Notes under the pieces: generated by a model
Told to the model about the DNA's origin: nothing
What the model saw: only the letters and a program-made list of their open reading frames with translations
Database searches by the model: none
In this document: positions 32,829 to 34,016 of the stretch, in pieces
Layout of the letters: each line of letters starts with the position of its first letter
Numbering within the stretch: position 1 is the stretch's first letter
Made by a program: the position numbers and the translations under genes
Source: CAZOHG01 sp964579725
GTDB lineage: Bacteria; Zhuqueibacterota; JdFR-76; BMS3Abin05
NCBI GenBank assembly: GCA_964579725.1
Contig: CAZOHG010000040.1
Span: 1-34,016, forward strand
Length of the DNA: 34,016 bases
Direction: 5' to 3'

Positions 32829-33164
32829 TTATTCCAATTGATTTTTTTTACCCGTTCTGATTTTCACGGCTATTTCCACCGGCGTAACAAACAAAATCCC
32901 GTCGCCTTTTAGTCCCGTGTGCGCTTTCTCCTGAATAATGTGCAGGTACGTAGAAACCTGTTCGTCAGGGCTTACAACCTCTAACTTGGTAATTTTGAAA
33001 TAACGTTTGGCCGTTTCCGGTGCTTGAGAAAAATAATTGGCGTCAAATCCATATCCCACCGGATGCACCTCAACTACGGTAATTCCCGGAACGTTCGCCT
33101 CCTGAAGCGCCTGAACCACGGCTTCCACGCGGTCGGTTCGAATGTAGGCTTTGATTTCTTTCAT
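32829..33164 (-). CDS. Divergent PII-like signalling protein
   Basis: The 111-residue protein aligns without gaps to GlnB/GlnK: KEIKAYIRTDRVEAVVQAL, PGITVVEV, LEVVSPDEQV and the B- and C-loop segments HTGLKGDGILFV and VEIAVKIRTG. Key canonical residues differ: Q39 is Gly, Y51 (uridylylation site) is Thr, K58 is Ile and K90 is Ile, while T29, T83, G87, D88, G89 and R103 remain. Nucleotide binding may be kept, but 2-oxoglutarate sensing and uridylylation look unlikely. It may belong to a PII-like group linked to metal efflux or carbon signalling rather than nitrogen control. The ATG at 33164 follows AGGGA by three bases. No ammonium transporter or glutamine synthetase gene is nearby. Confidence 0.88.
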   Translation of the reverse strand: MKEIKAYIRTDRVEAVVQALQEANVPGITVVEVHPVGYGFDANYFSQAPETAKRYFKITKLEVVSPDEQVSTYLHIIQEKAHTGLKGDGILFVTPVEIAVKIRTGKKNQLE

Positions 33165-33218
33165 TTTTCCCTGCCTCTGAAGAGTTTTGATCCCTGGCCT
33201 TCTTTCAATTGCATTTAA

Positions 33219-33234
33219 TTCAAGGATCGTGCCA
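33219..33234 (-). promoter_or_regulatory. Sigma-54-like promoter of the PII-like gene
   Basis: On the minus strand the site reads TGGCACG-ATCC-TTGAA, against the -24/-12 consensus TGGCACG-N4-TTGCA. Only the C of the -12 GC is changed, but that base is important. It lies 55 bases before the start codon, a suitable distance. PII genes are often under sigma-54. No activator gene was seen nearby. Confidence 0.5.
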
Positions 33235-33407
33235 CAAAAGATCATTGCCCATTCCCTTTATTTCTCAAGGAATTCACTAAACTTTCCATCCACCAAATCT
33301 TCCGACCGGCCGGTTCACCTAAAGAATATTCTCCAACTGGACAATAGTCTTCATTCGAACGGGGCTTTGCCCCGACAGCTCAAACAACCAAAATCACAAA
33401 AAATGGC

Positions 33408-33436
33408 TTGACACAATCGTTTTCTTGCCTTATTTT
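33408..33436 (+). promoter_or_regulatory. Sigma-70 promoter of the GH92 gene
   Basis: TTGACA and TATTTT are exactly 17 bases apart. Transcription would start near 33443, giving a leader of about 58 bases. A CGGGGC-TTT-GCCCCG hairpin lies just upstream at 33360-33374 without a T-run, and ACCGGCCGGT at 33304-33313 is a 10-bp palindrome. Confidence 0.65.
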
Positions 33437-33500
33437 TTGAAACAAGAAACTCGATCTTTCCGTGTGCGCTCTACAAAAATCCTCAAAAAGGGATGTCAAG

Positions 33501-34016
33501 ATGAAAAATCTCTTCGCACTTGCTTTTCTCCTGCCGTTCGTGTTAGGCAGCACGCCACAAAAGACACACTCGCAGGATTTTTCCCAATGGGTCGATCCCT
33601 TTATCGGCACTGGCGGTGACGGCCACACGTTTCCCGGAGCTGTCGTACCTTTCGGGATGATACAGTTGAGCCCGGACACACGCATCTCCGGCCCCGACTA
33701 TGCTGCAGGATATCATTATACGGACAGTGTGATCCTCGGCTTCAGCCATACCCATTACAGCGGGACGGGCAGAGGCTCCGGCGGGGATATAATGTTCATG
33801 CCCTTCACCGGAGAGGCCCAAATACCGGCGGCCGGAACACACCATTCGCGCTGGTATGCTTCCTCTTTCTCACACGCCGGTGAAGAAGCTTCGCCGGGTT
33901 ATTACAAGGTACTGCTGGCAGATCCCGGGATCACGGCAGAACTGACCACAAGCCGGCATACCGGAGTGCACCGCTATACCTACCCGGAAAAGAAAAAAGC
34001 GGGGATTGTTCTGGAT
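33501..34016 (+). CDS. GH92 alpha-1,2-mannosidase-type enzyme, 3' end cut by window edge
   Basis: The first 172 residues are present. A signal peptide (about 1-24) points to export. The mature start WVDPFIGTGGDGHTFPGA, then VPFGMIQLSPDTR, AGYHYTDSVILGFSHTHYSG and GTGRGSGGDI, is the classic N-terminal domain of GH92. These are Ca-dependent inverting exo-alpha-mannosidases acting on mannans and N-glycans, common in Bacteroidota. AAGGG lies eight bases before the ATG, and a good promoter is upstream. The catalytic acid and base lie beyond the window edge. The subfamily linkage preference is unknown. GC content is higher than in the adjacent permease genes, a weak hint of separate origin. Confidence 0.93.
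   Translation, partial: MKNLFALAFLLPFVLGSTPQKTHSQDFSQWVDPFIGTGGDGHTFPGAVVPFGMIQLSPDTRISGPDYAAGYHYTDSVILGFSHTHYSGTGRGSGGDIMFMPFTGEAQIPAAGTHHSRWYASSFSHAGEEASPGYYKVLLADPGITAELTTSRHTGVHRYTYPEKKKAGIVLD

Overview
The window looks like a chromosomal segment from a Gram-negative bacterium of the FCB group. The Calditrichota / candidate division KSB1 neighbourhood is my best guess, but this is inferred from gene content, not searched. The evidence is a TonB-dependent receptor with an N-terminal carboxypeptidase-like domain, RNase Y next to ZapA, a PheS carrying the CxxC..CxxC zinc ribbon seen in many non-proteobacterial enzymes, a LexA box of GAAC-N4-GTTC type, and GH38 and GH92 mannosidases. Base composition is moderate.

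Layout. (1) 1-4297, minus strand: a GH38 alpha-mannosidase cut by the left edge and a TonB-dependent receptor, separated by an intrinsic terminator. (2) 4883-9490, minus: purL, uvrC and methylmalonyl-CoA epimerase, with uvrC overlapping the end of the epimerase gene. (3) 9724-10788, minus: a small operon of unknown membrane proteins headed by a 31-codon ORF with its own promoter. (4) 10973-11830, minus: an agmatinase-family ureohydrolase. (5) 12005-22402, minus: a long translation / cell-division / RNA-turnover cluster read as thrS-infC-rpmI-rplT-pheS-pheT-zapB-like-zapA-(structured RNA)-rny-ymdB-folD. A near-consensus promoter at 22547-22575 drives it, and infC starts with AUU. (6) 22601-25081, minus: an SOS group of lexA, a DUF6504-like small gene and dinB; lexA has a perfect 16-bp LexA box filling the spacer of its promoter. 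(7) 25241-27503, minus: a quinol-dependent nitric oxide reductase with a strong terminator. (8) 27504-28495: about 1 kb without a gene, AT-rich, with palindromes. (9) 28496-32131, plus: a MacA-like adaptor and two MacB-type permeases without an ATPase. (10) 32343-33164, minus: a ferredoxin-fold small protein and a divergent PII-like signalling protein with a sigma-54-like promoter. (11) 33408-34016, plus: promoter and 5' part of a GH92 alpha-mannosidase.

How the genes work together. The central cluster makes two aminoacyl-tRNA synthetases, IF3 and ribosomal proteins L35 and L20, then division factors, RNA-decay enzymes and a folate enzyme. LexA, DinB and UvrC are damage-response genes. The qNOR detoxifies or respires NO. 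The receptor and the two exo-mannosidases point to use of mannose-containing glycans. The least understood parts are the structured RNA between zapA and rny, the 31-codon ORF operon, the PII-like / ferredoxin-fold pair, and PheT with its reduced tRNA-binding domain. No tRNA, rRNA, CRISPR array, insertion sequence or prophage was seen.
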